From the NCBI RefSeq assembly GCF_902497555.1, contig NZ_CABVGP010000001.1, forward strand, positions 3,638,501-3,702,500: a stretch of DNA of 64,000 nucleotides, given 5' to 3'. The DNA is from Amycolatopsis camponoti. GTDB taxonomy: Bacteria > Actinomycetota > Actinomycetes > Mycobacteriales > Pseudonocardiaceae. Shown here piece after piece: positions 47,929 to 56,575 of this stretch. The position numbers and the translations under genes are program-made. Positions within the stretch are counted from its first letter, which is position 1, and every line of letters begins with the position of its first letter. The notes under the pieces were generated by a model. The model did no database searches, was not told the origin of the DNA, and saw only the letters and a list, made by a program, of their open reading frames with translations.

Positions 47929-48164
47929 GCGGTGGTGGCTCAGGCTAATGTCGCGCGGGCGTTCGGGCGATCCGGTGACCGCTGTTTTTCGCGGAAGTTC
48001 TCGATGCGGTCGTGGTGACGGCGCCCAGCACGGTCCGGCGCGGTGGTGGCTCGGGTCGGCGGCCGAGGACGGCCGGGCGCTCCGTTGAATCGCCGACTTT
48101 GCGGAAGTTCTGGGCGGTTCGCTGTGGCGACGACGGAGTTGGTCGGTCGCGGTGGTGGCTCAGG
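47929..48164. repeat. Degenerate tandem repeat, about 110-bp period, 2.1 copies
   Basis: The motif GCGGTGGTGGCTC-RGG occurs at 47929, 48040 and 48149, and GCGGAAGTTCT at 47991 and 48101, always in the same order and 109-111 bp apart. Other patches between them are also similar. The stretch lies in a 669-bp region without a convincing gene (47833-48501) between divergent genes. Origin unknown; duplicated promoter or a decayed repeat family. Confidence 0.75.
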
Positions 48165-48400
48165 TCCAAGTCACGTGCGCGCCGGTGATGGCCGGTTTCG
48201 AGAGTGTCTCGGCGCGATCGTGCGGCTCATTGACCGCGCGGGGGCTTGGTCTGGCGCCGTGGCCGAGCTGGCGGAGGTGAACGTCGCGGTCCCGTGGGCG
48301 TCGCCGGACCATCCACACCCGATGCCGATTGTGGACAGCTTCGGCTCGGCTGCCGATTTCCGGCCGTTCCGTCGCACCTCGCCAATAGACTGGACCGGGG

Positions 48401-48427
48401 ACGCCCCCCAGGGAAGGGCGGGGGCGT
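48401..48427. terminator. Hairpin ACGCCCCC...GGGGGCGT upstream of the DUF3800-like gene
   Basis: 8-bp perfect arms (48401-48408 and 48420-48427) around an 11-base loop, followed by TTCGG. It lies 74 bp before the gene start, so it may be a terminator for upstream transcription or an attenuator in the leader. Confidence 0.4.
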
Positions 48428-48501
48428 TTCGGCGGGCGAGGACGGCCGCGGCCGCCGGTAATCGGTCGCCGTCAGTCCTGCCGTCTGGCACCATCGGACC
48501 G

Positions 48502-49416
48502 GTGAGCCCGGTCGAGATCGCCTGCGACGAGTCGGGCTCGGAGGGCGAAAACCTGGTCGGCGGGGAAACCGATGTCTTCGCCCACGCCGGCGTCCGGCTG
48601 ACCCCCGAAGACGCGCGGGGCTGCGTCGAAGAGATCCGCGCCCGGATCGGGTCGCCCGCCGAGGAGTACAAGGCCAACCACCTCCTGCGCGGCAAGCACC
48701 GGCCGGTGCTCGAATGGCTGCTCGACCCCGCCGGCCCGCTCGCCGGGCGGGGGCACGTCCACCTGACCGACAAGACGTTCTTCGCCGTGCGAGCCGCGGT
48801 CACGCTGCTGGCCGAGGACGGCACCGACGCCATGGCCCGCACCCTCCACCGCGCCGGCCCCGCCGCCTTCGGCCCCGGGCGATGGGCGTACTTCCTCGCC
48901 GCGTTCACCAGCGTCCTGCGCCTCAACCCGCGTCGCGGCATCACGACGTCTCCGGAGCAATTCTTCGCCCTGGCGAGCGAACTGGCCGGCCAGGGCGAAG
49001 CCGGCGAGATCATGGCCCGGCTCGCGACCGGTGCCGACCGCGTGGCCGCCTACCGCGCCCGGCTGGCGAGCGACCCCGGCCTGGTCCCGGTGCTGGACCC
49101 GCTGGTGCCCGCGGTGATCCACACCGTCCGGCACTTCAGCGCGGACGGCACCCCGGTCGCCCTGGTCCACGACGAACAGCTCGCCCTGACCGCCGAGCGC
49201 GTGCTGCAGCTCAAGGTCACGCTCGGGCACCGGCTCGCCGGCGTCCGGTTCGTCGACTCCCGGTCCGACGCCCGCGTGCAGGTCGCCGACTTCCTCGCCG
49301 GGGTCGCCCGCCGGATCGCCTCCGACGCGCTAAACGGACGCGGCGACGCCGTCCTGACCACCCTGCTGCGGTCCTTTGTGGACATCGAATCCGTCTGGAA
49401 CGGGCTCAGCAGCTGA
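48502..49416 (+). CDS. DUF3800-like protein
   Basis: 304 aa, GTG start. IACDESGSEGENLVGG at the N-terminus and FVDSRSDARVQVADFLAGVARR near the end match the RNase H-like DUF3800 fold, with the first Asp-Glu and the last two Asp as likely metal ligands. Such proteins occur beside mobile or defence genes in many bacteria, but the function is not known. The gene ends 11 bp into the convergent kinase gene. The 580 bp upstream hold a repeat and a hairpin. Confidence 0.65.
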   Translation: MSPVEIACDESGSEGENLVGGETDVFAHAGVRLTPEDARGCVEEIRARIGSPAEEYKANHLLRGKHRPVLEWLLDPAGPLAGRGHVHLTDKTFFAVRAAVTLLAEDGTDAMARTLHRAGPAAFGPGRWAYFLAAFTSVLRLNPRRGITTSPEQFFALASELAGQGEAGEIMARLATGADRVAAYRARLASDPGLVPVLDPLVPAVIHTVRHFSADGTPVALVHDEQLALTAERVLQLKVTLGHRLAGVRFVDSRSDARVQVADFLAGVARRIASDALNGRGDAVLTTLLRSFVDIESVWNGLSS

Positions 49417-50836
49417 CGACCTGCGCGGGCGACGTCGTGTTGTCGAGCCGCTTGACGTACGCGCTCCCGCCGCGCCGCGCGCACGCGGACTCCTTGGCGG
49501 TGAACGGCCCGTCGAAGACCGCGTACACGTCGGCGCCGTTCACCTGCTGCCGCAGCGAGCCGCAGCCGGTGGTCGGCGTGTGCAGGTAACGGGCGCCCGG
49601 GTGGGCGTCGAGGAGCCGCTGGACGTCGGCGCGGTAGCGGGCGGGCGTGATCGCGGAGCCGAGCACGACGACGTACGAACCGTCGCAGGCCGGCGTGCTC
49701 ATCGCGGTCGCCAGGCCGAGGTCGGCGCCGCTCGCGACGCTGGTGGCGACGGACGTCCGGACGCTCACCCGCGTGGTCGTGACCGGCACGGGGCTCGACG
49801 GCGGCGCGGCCGGGGCCGAGGACGTCGGCGGCGCCGAGGTCGCGGCCGGCTGGGCCCGGGTCGAGGGCTGCAGGACCGCGAACCACCCGACGACTCCGAG
49901 CAGCGCGAGCAGCGCCACGCCGGCGACCACCCACGGCGCCTTCGAAGCCCGGGGCGGGCTCACGGCCGGCTCCACCCGGGTGGCCGGCCGGGTCGGGGGA
50001 GCGGCGGCCGGGATCGGGCTCGTACCGCCGAGCGCGGCCCGGGCGGCGTCGGCCAGCTCGGTGACGCCGCCGAAGCGCTCCGCGGGGTTCTTCGCCATGC
50101 CCCGCGCGATCACCGCGTCGAACGCCGCGGGCAGCCCGGGCCGCAGCGTGCTCGGGCGCGGGGGCGGCTGGTGCAGGTGCGCGCCGATCAGCGACGCGGC
50201 CGTCGACGCCGGGAACGGCTTGCTGCCGGTCAGGCACTGGTGCAGCACGCAGGCGAGCGAATAGACGTCGATGCGGTGGTCCACCGGCGCGTCGGTGAAG
50301 CGCTCGGGGGCCATGTAGTCGAGCGTCCCGACGGCGCCGCCGGTGGCGGTCAGCTCGGTGCCGGGCCCGGCCGCACGGGCGATGCCGAAGTCCACCAGGT
50401 AGGCGAACCCGGTCGCGCCGACCAGCACGTTCGACGGCTTGACGTCCCGGTGCACCAGCCCCTCGGCGTGCGCGGCGGCCAGGGCCTGGGCGACCTGTCC
50501 GACGACGTCGACCGCCTCGGCCGGGGTCAGCGGCCCGCCCGCGCTCAGCCGGGTGCCGAGGTCGTCGCCGTCGACCAGGCGCATGTCGAGGTAGAGGCGC
50601 CCGTCGATCTCGCCGTAGGCGTGGATCGGGATGACGTGCGGCTCGCGCAGCCGCGCCACGGCGTGCGCCTCGCGCCGGAACCGCTCCTGGAACTCGTGGT
50701 CGGCGGCGAAGTCCGCGGACAGCAGCTTCAGTGCCACGACGCGGTCGTGGCGGGTGTCGTAGGCGCGGTGGACCTCGCCCATGCCCCCGCGGGCGATGAG
50801 CGACTCCACCCGGTACGGCCCGAACTGCCAGCTCAC
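49406..50836 (-). CDS. Membrane Ser/Thr protein kinase
   Basis: 476 aa. Hanks-type kinase with GGMGEVHRAYD (glycine loop), Lys37, HRDVKPSN (129-136), DFG (149-151) and APERF. A Pro-rich linker and one membrane segment (301-321) follow. The outer domain has four Cys in a SPOR-like pattern (CDGSYVVVLGS, TTGCGSLRQQV, ACARRGGSAYV, VVSC), probably two disulfides, and no PASTA repeats. It should sense an extracellular signal. No phosphatase or FHA gene adjoins it. Confidence 0.93.
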   Translation of the reverse strand: MSWQFGPYRVESLIARGGMGEVHRAYDTRHDRVVALKLLSADFAADHEFQERFRREAHAVARLREPHVIPIHAYGEIDGRLYLDMRLVDGDDLGTRLSAGGPLTPAEAVDVVGQVAQALAAAHAEGLVHRDVKPSNVLVGATGFAYLVDFGIARAAGPGTELTATGGAVGTLDYMAPERFTDAPVDHRIDVYSLACVLHQCLTGSKPFPASTAASLIGAHLHQPPPRPSTLRPGLPAAFDAVIARGMAKNPAERFGGVTELADAARAALGGTSPIPAAAPPTRPATRVEPAVSPPRASKAPWVVAGVALLALLGVVGWFAVLQPSTRAQPAATSAPPTSSAPAAPPSSPVPVTTTRVSVRTSVATSVASGADLGLATAMSTPACDGSYVVVLGSAITPARYRADVQRLLDAHPGARYLHTPTTGCGSLRQQVNGADVYAVFDGPFTAKESACARRGGSAYVKRLDNTTSPAQVVSC

Positions 50837-50878
50837 GCGTTTCCCTCCGCAGACGCCGGGAATTCTGCCCTACGCCGG

Positions 50879-50902
50879 ATTACCTGACTATAGTCAGGTA
50901 AT
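50879..50902. promoter_or_regulatory. 24-bp perfect palindromic operator and leaderless promoter of the MarR-GNAT gene
   Basis: A 24-bp perfect palindrome (core TACCTGACTATAGTCAGGTA) ends on the first two bases of the ATG. Inside it is a -10 box TATAGT (50889-50894), six bases before the start codon, so the mRNA is probably leaderless. Binding of the MarR domain here would block RNA polymerase. Confidence 0.8.
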
Positions 50903-51803
50903 GGACTCCGACCTCGTCGACGGTGTCCGGCGGTTCAACCGGACGGTCACCCAGCGGATCGGCGCGCTCGACGACGCCTTCCTCGCCCGCGCCCGGCCGC
51001 TGGGCGAGGCGCGGGTGCTCTGGGAGATCGGCGCCGCCGGACGTGACGTCCGCGAGCTGCGGAAACGCCTCGACCTCGACTCCGGCTACCTGAGCCGGCT
51101 GCTGCGCGGGCTGGAACGGGACGGCCTGGTGCGCGTCGAGCCGAGCGCCGCCGACGGGCGCGTCCGCACCGCGCGGCTCACCGAAGCCGGGCAGGCCGAA
51201 CGCGCCGCGCTCGACCGGCTCTCCGACGACGCGGCCGCCGCGCTGCTCGCCCCGCTGTCCGGCGGGCAGCGCACCCGGCTCGTCACCGCGATGGCCGAGG
51301 TCGAGCGGCTTCTGACGGCCTCGGCGGTCGACATCGCGCCGTGCCCGCCCGGGCACGCCGACGCCCGGTTCTGCCTGCGCGCCTACTTCACCGAGCTGGG
51401 CCTGCGGTTCGACGACGGGTTCGACCCCGGGCTCAGCATCTCCGCGGCGGACGAGGAGATGACCCCGCCCGCCGGCGTACTGCTGGTGGCGACGCTGCAC
51501 GGCGAGCCGGTCGGCTGCGGCGCGCTGAAGGTCCACGGCGAGGCGCCGGCGGAGATCAAGCGGATGTGGGTGGCGCCCGCAGCGCGCGGCCTCGGGCTGG
51601 GCCGGCGGCTGCTGGCCGAGCTGGAGGCGCACGCGGCGGGGCTCGGCGTCCGCGCGCTCCGGCTCGAGACCAACCGCTCGCTCGGCGAAGCGATCGGCCT
51701 GTACCGGGCGGCGGGTTACCGCGAAGTCGCGCCGTTCAACGACGAGCACTACGCCGACCACTGGTTCGAGAAGCAGCTCCCCGGCCCACGTACCCTGGCG
51801 TAG
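50901..51803 (+). CDS. MarR-GNAT fusion: regulator and N-acetyltransferase
   Basis: 300 aa. Residues 1-145 are a MarR winged helix (LRKRLDLDSGYLSRLLRGLERDGLV, SAADGRVRTARLT) and residues 155-300 a GNAT domain (IKRMWVAPAARGLGLGRRLLAELE, IGLYRAAGYREV). Such fusions regulate their own gene and acetylate a small ligand. A perfect palindrome covers its promoter and start. Its TAG overlaps the GTG of the sirtuin gene. Confidence 0.92.
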   Translation: MDSDLVDGVRRFNRTVTQRIGALDDAFLARARPLGEARVLWEIGAAGRDVRELRKRLDLDSGYLSRLLRGLERDGLVRVEPSAADGRVRTARLTEAGQAERAALDRLSDDAAAALLAPLSGGQRTRLVTAMAEVERLLTASAVDIAPCPPGHADARFCLRAYFTELGLRFDDGFDPGLSISAADEEMTPPAGVLLVATLHGEPVGCGALKVHGEAPAEIKRMWVAPAARGLGLGRRLLAELEAHAAGLGVRALRLETNRSLGEAIGLYRAAGYREVAPFNDEHYADHWFEKQLPGPRTLA

Positions 51804-52708
51804 TGCGGACCCGCCCCACCCTGACGTGGACGTCCCCGGACGCGCCGCTGCCCCGGACCTCGAGCCTCGACGAGCTCGCCGACGTCGTCGCGCGGCGCGA
51901 GGTCGCCGTGCTCAGCGGCGCCGGGCTGTCCACCGAGTCCGGGATCCCCGACTACCGCGGCGAGACCGGCAGCCTGCGCCGGCACACGCCGATGACCTAC
52001 GACGAGTTCGTCACCAGCGCCGAGGGCCGCCAGCGCTACTGGGCGCGCAGCCACCTCGGGTGGCGCACCATCGCCCGCGCCGACCCGAACGACGGCCACC
52101 GCGCGGTCGCGGCGTTGCGCGGCGGCGGGTACTTCGGCGGTGTCATCACGCAGAACGTCGACGGCCTCCACCAGGCGGCCGGCACCGCGGACGCCGTCGA
52201 GCTGCACGGCAGCCTGGACCGCGTGATCTGCCTGGACTGCCGCCGCACCAGCCCGCGCGCCGAGCTGGACCGGCGGTTGCGGGCGGCCAACGCGGACTTC
52301 GAGGGCGAGGCGACCCGGATCAACCCGGACGGTGACGTCGAGCTGCCCGACGCCGTCGTCCGCCGGTTCACTCCGGTGCCGTGCGCGTCGTGTGCGGGCG
52401 TGCTCAAGCCGGACGTGGTGTTCTTCGGCGAGAACGTGCCCCGGCCCCGCGTCGAGCAGTGCTACCGCCTGGTCGACGAGGCCGCCGCGCTGCTGGTGCT
52501 GGGGTCGTCCCTGACGGTGATGTCCGGCCTGCGGTTCGTCCGGCACGCGGCGGCCGCGGGCAAGCCGGTGGTGATCGTCAACCACGGCGAGACCCGCGGC
52601 GACCGCTACGCCTCGGTGCGCGTCGACCTTCCGCTGGGCCAAGCGCTGACCGAGCTGGCCGCGCGCCTGGGCTGCGAGATCAGCGAGGATCGCGGCCGAA
52701 GCGCGTGA
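51803..52708 (+). CDS. Sir2-family NAD-dependent protein deacylase
   Basis: 301 aa, GTG overlapping the previous stop. GAGLSTESGIPDYRG (39-53), TQNVDGLH (116-123), catalytic His135 in VELHGSL, and four zinc Cys (143, 146, 194, 197). It removes acyl groups from lysines using NAD. Coupled translation with a GNAT-domain protein suggests an acylation-deacylation pair, an inference from position only. Confidence 0.92.
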   Translation: MRTRPTLTWTSPDAPLPRTSSLDELADVVARREVAVLSGAGLSTESGIPDYRGETGSLRRHTPMTYDEFVTSAEGRQRYWARSHLGWRTIARADPNDGHRAVAALRGGGYFGGVITQNVDGLHQAAGTADAVELHGSLDRVICLDCRRTSPRAELDRRLRAANADFEGEATRINPDGDVELPDAVVRRFTPVPCASCAGVLKPDVVFFGENVPRPRVEQCYRLVDEAAALLVLGSSLTVMSGLRFVRHAAAAGKPVVIVNHGETRGDRYASVRVDLPLGQALTELAARLGCEISEDRGRSA

Positions 52709-53246
52709 GCACGCGGTCCTGTCTGGACTGCGCCGCGACGCCGGCCGGCGGGTCGGCGAAGACCCGGGAGTTCAGCGCCAATCCCGCGAAGATGTCGTCG
52801 TGGTTCTCGTCGATCCACGCGACGAGACCGGGGTCGAGGGTGTCGTCGGCGCCGAGAGCGCGGGCGAGGTCCCAGGTGTGCACGGTGCTGTCGGCGGTGC
52901 GGACGGCCAGCGCGCGCCGTCCGGTCAGCTCGCCCAGCGGGTAGTCGACGACCCGGTCCAGCGCGCCGTCCTCGGCGAAGGCCGCCGCGCAGGCGCGGAC
53001 CGATTCGGTGAACGCCGTGACCGGGTCGTCGCCGAGCGCGTCGGCGTCGCGGGCGGCCAGGAACTCCTCGCGGGTGGCGCCGCGCAGGAGCCCGATGTAG
53101 TTGAGGTTGCCCCGCGTCATGTGGTTCACCAGCGCGCGGACGTCCCATTCAGCGCACGGCGTCGGCGCGTCCCAGCCGTCGGGCGGCACGGCGCGGAGAT
53201 GCTGCTCGAAACCCTTGCCGGCGAGCAGGAAACGGTCGAGGGACAT
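52680..53246 (-). CDS. TIGR03086-like DinB-type metal-binding protein
   Basis: 188 aa. TPCAEWDVRALVNHMTRGN, a metal-ligand His region, and STVHTWDLARAL with a second His are typical of the mycothiol-dependent maleylpyruvate isomerase/DinB fold (TIGR03086). Metal binding is expected; substrate unknown. I start at the ATG 53246; a GTG nine bases upstream is possible. It overlaps the convergent sirtuin end by 29 bp. Confidence 0.82.
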   Translation of the reverse strand: MSLDRFLLAGKGFEQHLRAVPPDGWDAPTPCAEWDVRALVNHMTRGNLNYIGLLRGATREEFLAARDADALGDDPVTAFTESVRACAAAFAEDGALDRVVDYPLGELTGRRALAVRTADSTVHTWDLARALGADDTLDPGLVAWIDENHDDIFAGLALNSRVFADPPAGVAAQSRQDRVLTRFGRDPR

Positions 53247-53406
53247 GGTGTCCACTCTGGCCCGGCCGGCGGTGGCGCCGCTCGCGGGTTTCGGACGTCG
53301 TGGGCGAGCCGGCCCGGGCGGGTTGGGGGAAACGCGCCAGGGCCGGCTCTGCGACGGACCTCCACAGCCGGTCGTTGCTCACAAGACGCGGCGCGCGCCC
53401 CGGGCG

Positions 53407-53862
53407 TTACACCGCCTGCAACCCGGTCCACGACCAGTGCGGCATCGCGAGGCCGGCGGGCACGTCTCGGGCCGGGCCCGGGTAGGTGAGGACCTCGGCG
53501 ACCGCCCATTCCATGTAGGACCGCAGCGCGGCGCGGAACTCCGGGTCGGCGGGCAGGCCGGCATCGTCCGCGGCGCGCACGAAGCACTCGACGAACCGGC
53601 GGCCGAGGTCGGACATGTCGCCGTTGCCGGCGTGCATGCGCAGCACCGCCGAGTGGTCGTTGCACTCCTGCGAGAACCGCGGCGGCCCGCCCATGACCTC
53701 GGCCCAGTACCGGGCCAGCCGGTCGACGTGCTGCGGGTGCTGCCCCGGGTGCGAGAACGGGTGGTTCAGCTCGGGGTCGGCCAGGCAGCGCTCGTGGTGG
53801 GCGGCGGCCAGCGCGCGGAACGCGGGGTCGCCGCCGGCGAATTCGTACAGCGTCGGACGCAC
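53407..53862 (-). CDS. Truncated haemoglobin-like protein (group II type)
   Basis: 151 aa, GTG start. LYEFAGGDPAFRALAAAHHERCLADPELNHPF and DRLARYWAEVMGGPPRF are the globin E and F helix regions of truncated haemoglobins; the proximal His lies in the DHSAVLRMHAGNGDM part. It likely binds O2 or NO. CAGGCT is six bases upstream of the GTG, weakly matching a leaderless start. Confidence 0.82.
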   Translation of the reverse strand: MRPTLYEFAGGDPAFRALAAAHHERCLADPELNHPFSHPGQHPQHVDRLARYWAEVMGGPPRFSQECNDHSAVLRMHAGNGDMSDLGRRFVECFVRAADDAGLPADPEFRAALRSYMEWAVAEVLTYPGPARDVPAGLAMPHWSWTGLQAV

Positions 53863-53902
53863 CCGCCGAGCCTGGCACGGCGGGCCGCCGAACGCCAGGA
53901 CG

Positions 53903-54838
53903 TCAGCGCACCGCCGCGGCCGCGCGTTCGGCTTCGGCGGTGAAGCCGCCGAACGCGTCGACCGCCCGCCGGACGTCCTCGGCCACGAGGTCGTGGTTGA
54001 GCGCGCCCGCGGCGGCCGCGCCCTGGGCCGCGGCGATGATCACGGTCGCCCGCGCGTCGACGACGTTCCCGGCCGCCCACACACCCGGCACGTTCGTCTT
54101 GCCCATCGCGTCGGTCTCTTCGTAGCCGAGTGCGCGCATGAGCCCGTCGTGCGCGACGGTCTGCGTGCGGATGAACAGCGCCACCCGCGGGACGAACCGC
54201 GCGCCGAGTTCGAGGCCGGTGAGGTGGCCGTCTTCGCGTCGTGCGGCGGTGACGGTCCCGTCGACGATCTTGATGCCCCGGGCGTCGAGCCGTGCGCGGT
54301 CCTCTTCGGACGGTGGCGCGGTGTGCGCGAAGTACACGACGTCCGGCGACCACTGGCGCACGAGCAGCGCGTGCTCGACGCTCGCGGGTTCGGTGCCGAG
54401 CACGCCGAGGGGCTGGTCGCGGACCTCGTAGCCGTGGCAGTACGGGCAGGTCACCGCGTCGGTGCCCCAGCTTTCGCGCAGGCCCGGGATGCCCGGCAGG
54501 TCGTCGTGGGCGCCGGTCGCGAACAGGACGCGCCGGGCGGTCAGCTTCCGGCCGTCGCTCGCGAGTGTCGCGGTGAAGCCGGGTTCGAGGGCGCTGACCT
54601 GGTCGTCGAGGATCTCGACGCCGTAGCCGGCGAGCTCCTCGCGGCCGATCTTGAGCAGTTCGGACGGCGGCAGGCCGTCGCGGGAGAGGAAGCCGTGCAT
54701 GTGCTCGGCGGGAGCGTTGCGGGGCGCGCCGCCGTCGACGACCACGACGCGCCGCCGCGCGCGGCCGAGCATCAGGGCGGCGTTCAGGCCCGCGGCCCCG
54801 CCGCCCACCACCAGGACGTCATAGCTGTTTTCGGTCAT
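53903..54838 (-). CDS. Thioredoxin-reductase-like FAD/NAD(P) oxidoreductase
   Basis: 311 aa. FAD motif VGGGAAGLNAAL (11-22), NADP-side fold in the middle, redox pair CPYC at 131-134 and the C-terminal FAD motif NVPGVWAAGNVVDARA. The CxxC in the second domain marks the thioredoxin-reductase group, though the partner protein is not next to it. It is divergent from an XRE-cupin regulator with a small inverted repeat between, its probable target relation. Confidence 0.9.
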   Translation of the reverse strand: MTENSYDVLVVGGGAAGLNAALMLGRARRRVVVVDGGAPRNAPAEHMHGFLSRDGLPPSELLKIGREELAGYGVEILDDQVSALEPGFTATLASDGRKLTARRVLFATGAHDDLPGIPGLRESWGTDAVTCPYCHGYEVRDQPLGVLGTEPASVEHALLVRQWSPDVVYFAHTAPPSEEDRARLDARGIKIVDGTVTAARREDGHLTGLELGARFVPRVALFIRTQTVAHDGLMRALGYEETDAMGKTNVPGVWAAGNVVDARATVIIAAAQGAAAAGALNHDLVAEDVRRAVDAFGGFTAEAERAAAAVR

Positions 54839-54871
54839 GCCGCCACCCTGCGCCCGCCTTCGCGGTTCCGA

Positions 54872-54883
54872 CAACAAATGTTG
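54872..54883. promoter_or_regulatory. Inverted repeat CAACA-AA-TGTTG between flavoprotein and XRE genes
   Basis: A perfect 5-bp inverted repeat with a 2-bp centre in a 77-bp divergent promoter region, 34 bp from the flavoprotein start and 33 bp from the XRE-cupin start. It is a likely operator of the XRE protein. Confidence 0.5.
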
Positions 54884-54915
54884 CCGTTTCCGGGACAAGA
54901 GCGTTTCCTGGAGAC

Positions 54916-55500
54916 ATGACGGACGCCATCACCCACGCACTGGCCGAGGTCGGCCCGCGCCTCAAGCGGGTCCGCACCCAGCGGCGGGTCACGCTGGCCG
55001 ACCTCTCGACGGCGACGGGCATCTCGAAGAGCACGCTGTCGCGGCTGGAGTCCGGCCAGCGCAAGCCGAGCCTCGAGCTGCTGCTGCCGATCGCGCAGGC
55101 CCACCAGGTACCCCTGGACGAGCTGGTGGGCGCGCCCGAGGTCGGCGACCCCCGGGTCCGGCTGACCGCCCGCCGCTTCCCGCGTTCGAACGGAGCGACG
55201 ATGACGGTTCTCCCGCTGACCCGCCAGCCGGGCGCGCCCCAGGCGTTCAAGATGATCCTCGAGCCGGAGACGGGCGAGCCGGACCCCCAGGTCCACGAGG
55301 GTTACGAGTGGTTGTACGTCCTGTCGGGCCGGCTGAGGCTGATCTTGGCCGACCGCGACATGACGCTGGGCCCGGGCGAGGCGGCGGAGTTCGACACGAG
55401 GCTCCCGCACTGGTTCGGCGCGGTCGGCCGCCCGGCGGAGATCCTCAGCCTGTTCGGGAAACAGGGGGAGCGGCTCCACCTGCGGGCGAAGTCCCGGTAG
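54916..55500 (+). CDS. XRE-family regulator with cupin domain
   Basis: 194 aa. XRE helix-turn-helix at the N-terminus (VTLADLSTATGISKSTLSRLESGQRKPSLELL) and a cupin in the C-terminal half (HEGYEWLYVLSGRLRLIL, GEAAEFDTRLPHWFGA). The cupin may bind a metal or a small ligand. Divergent position to the thioredoxin-reductase-like gene implies its control. GGAG precedes the ATG. Confidence 0.9.
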   Translation: MTDAITHALAEVGPRLKRVRTQRRVTLADLSTATGISKSTLSRLESGQRKPSLELLLPIAQAHQVPLDELVGAPEVGDPRVRLTARRFPRSNGATMTVLPLTRQPGAPQAFKMILEPETGEPDPQVHEGYEWLYVLSGRLRLILADRDMTLGPGEAAEFDTRLPHWFGAVGRPAEILSLFGKQGERLHLRAKSR

Positions 55501-55563
55501 CGCCCGGGCGCGCGCCGGCGAAGATCCGGTGCGGCCGCACGGTGGCCGGCGGCACCGGCGCGA

Positions 55564-56553
55564 CTACGGGAGTTCCGGCGGCAGCCCGAAACCCGCGTAC
55601 ATCGCCGGGTCGAGGAAGCCGGTGATCTCCGCGATCCGGTTCCCGCGCAGGGTCAGGACGTTCACGCAGCCGATGCGGAAGACGCCGTCCGGGTGGCGCT
55701 GGTAGCACGCGAACGCGAGCTGGCCGCTGGCCCGGACCGGCACCAGCCGCCACGGTGTCGCGAACACGCTGCCGGACAGGAAGCGGGCGACGTCGTCGCG
55801 GCCGTGGAACCACGCGGGCAGCGGCGGCATCGTGAAGCGGGCGTCCTCGGCGAGCAGGTCGAGCAGCGCCGGGACGTCCGCACGTTCCCACGCCGCGACG
55901 AAGTCCGCCACCAGCGCGCGTTCCGCGTCTTCGCCGAGGCTGCGCAGCGTGGCCTGCTGGCTCTGCGACGGCGTCCGCTGGTCGAGCGTCTTGCGGGCCC
56001 GTTGCAGCGCGCTGTTCACCGAAGCGACCGACGTGTCGAGGGCTTCGGCGACCTCCGCGGCGGAGAAGGCGAGCACTTCACGCAGGATCAGTACCGCCCG
56101 CTGGGTGCCGGGCAAGTGCTGCAACGCGGCGATGAACGCGAGTTCGACGCTCTCGCGCAGCTCGAAACGGCGCTGTGGATCCCAGTCGTCCTCGGGGTAG
56201 GGCTCGACGTACGCCTCGCCGTCGACCGGCTCGGCGAGCGCGTCGCCGGGGTTCGCCGCCGGGTGGTGGTCGCGCGGCATCAGGCGGGGCGGCCGCTGCT
56301 TGATCAGCCGCAGGCAGGCGTTCGTCGCGATCCGGTAGAGCCACGCGCGAACCGAACTCCGCCCCTCGAACCCGGCCAGCCCGCGCCACGCGCCGAGCAA
56401 CGCCTCCTGCAGCGCGTCTTCCGCGTCGTGCAGGGCGCCGAGCAGCCGGTAGCAGTGGGCGCGCAGCTCGCTCTGGTAGGGCCGCACGAGCCGGTCGAAC
56501 GCGCCGCGGTCCTCGCGCCGGGCCGCTTCGAGGAGGTCGGCTTCGGTGTCCAT
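55564..56553 (-). CDS. ECF sigma factor with SnoaL-like C-terminal domain
   Basis: 329 aa. Region 2 is YQSELRAHCYRLLGALHDAEDALQEALLGAWRG, region 4 LPGTQRAVLILREVLAFSAAEVAEAL, then a SnoaL-like domain (FVAAWERADVPALLDLLAEDARF). It has the same layout as the sigma factor at 22003-22971 but they are clearly diverged. No anti-sigma gene adjoins. ATG at 56553; another start 9 bases upstream is possible. Confidence 0.9.
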   Translation of the reverse strand: MDTEADLLEAARREDRGAFDRLVRPYQSELRAHCYRLLGALHDAEDALQEALLGAWRGLAGFEGRSSVRAWLYRIATNACLRLIKQRPPRLMPRDHHPAANPGDALAEPVDGEAYVEPYPEDDWDPQRRFELRESVELAFIAALQHLPGTQRAVLILREVLAFSAAEVAEALDTSVASVNSALQRARKTLDQRTPSQSQQATLRSLGEDAERALVADFVAAWERADVPALLDLLAEDARFTMPPLPAWFHGRDDVARFLSGSVFATPWRLVPVRASGQLAFACYQRHPDGVFRIGCVNVLTLRGNRIAEITGFLDPAMYAGFGLPPELP

Positions 56554-56575
56554 GCCCCGCATCCTGCCCGACGCC

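Noticed and set aside
47945..48169. Small minus-strand open frame of about 74 codons within the 110-bp repeat region
   Set aside because: No ribosome-binding site, composition follows the repeat, and it spans the degenerate units without a protein-like pattern.
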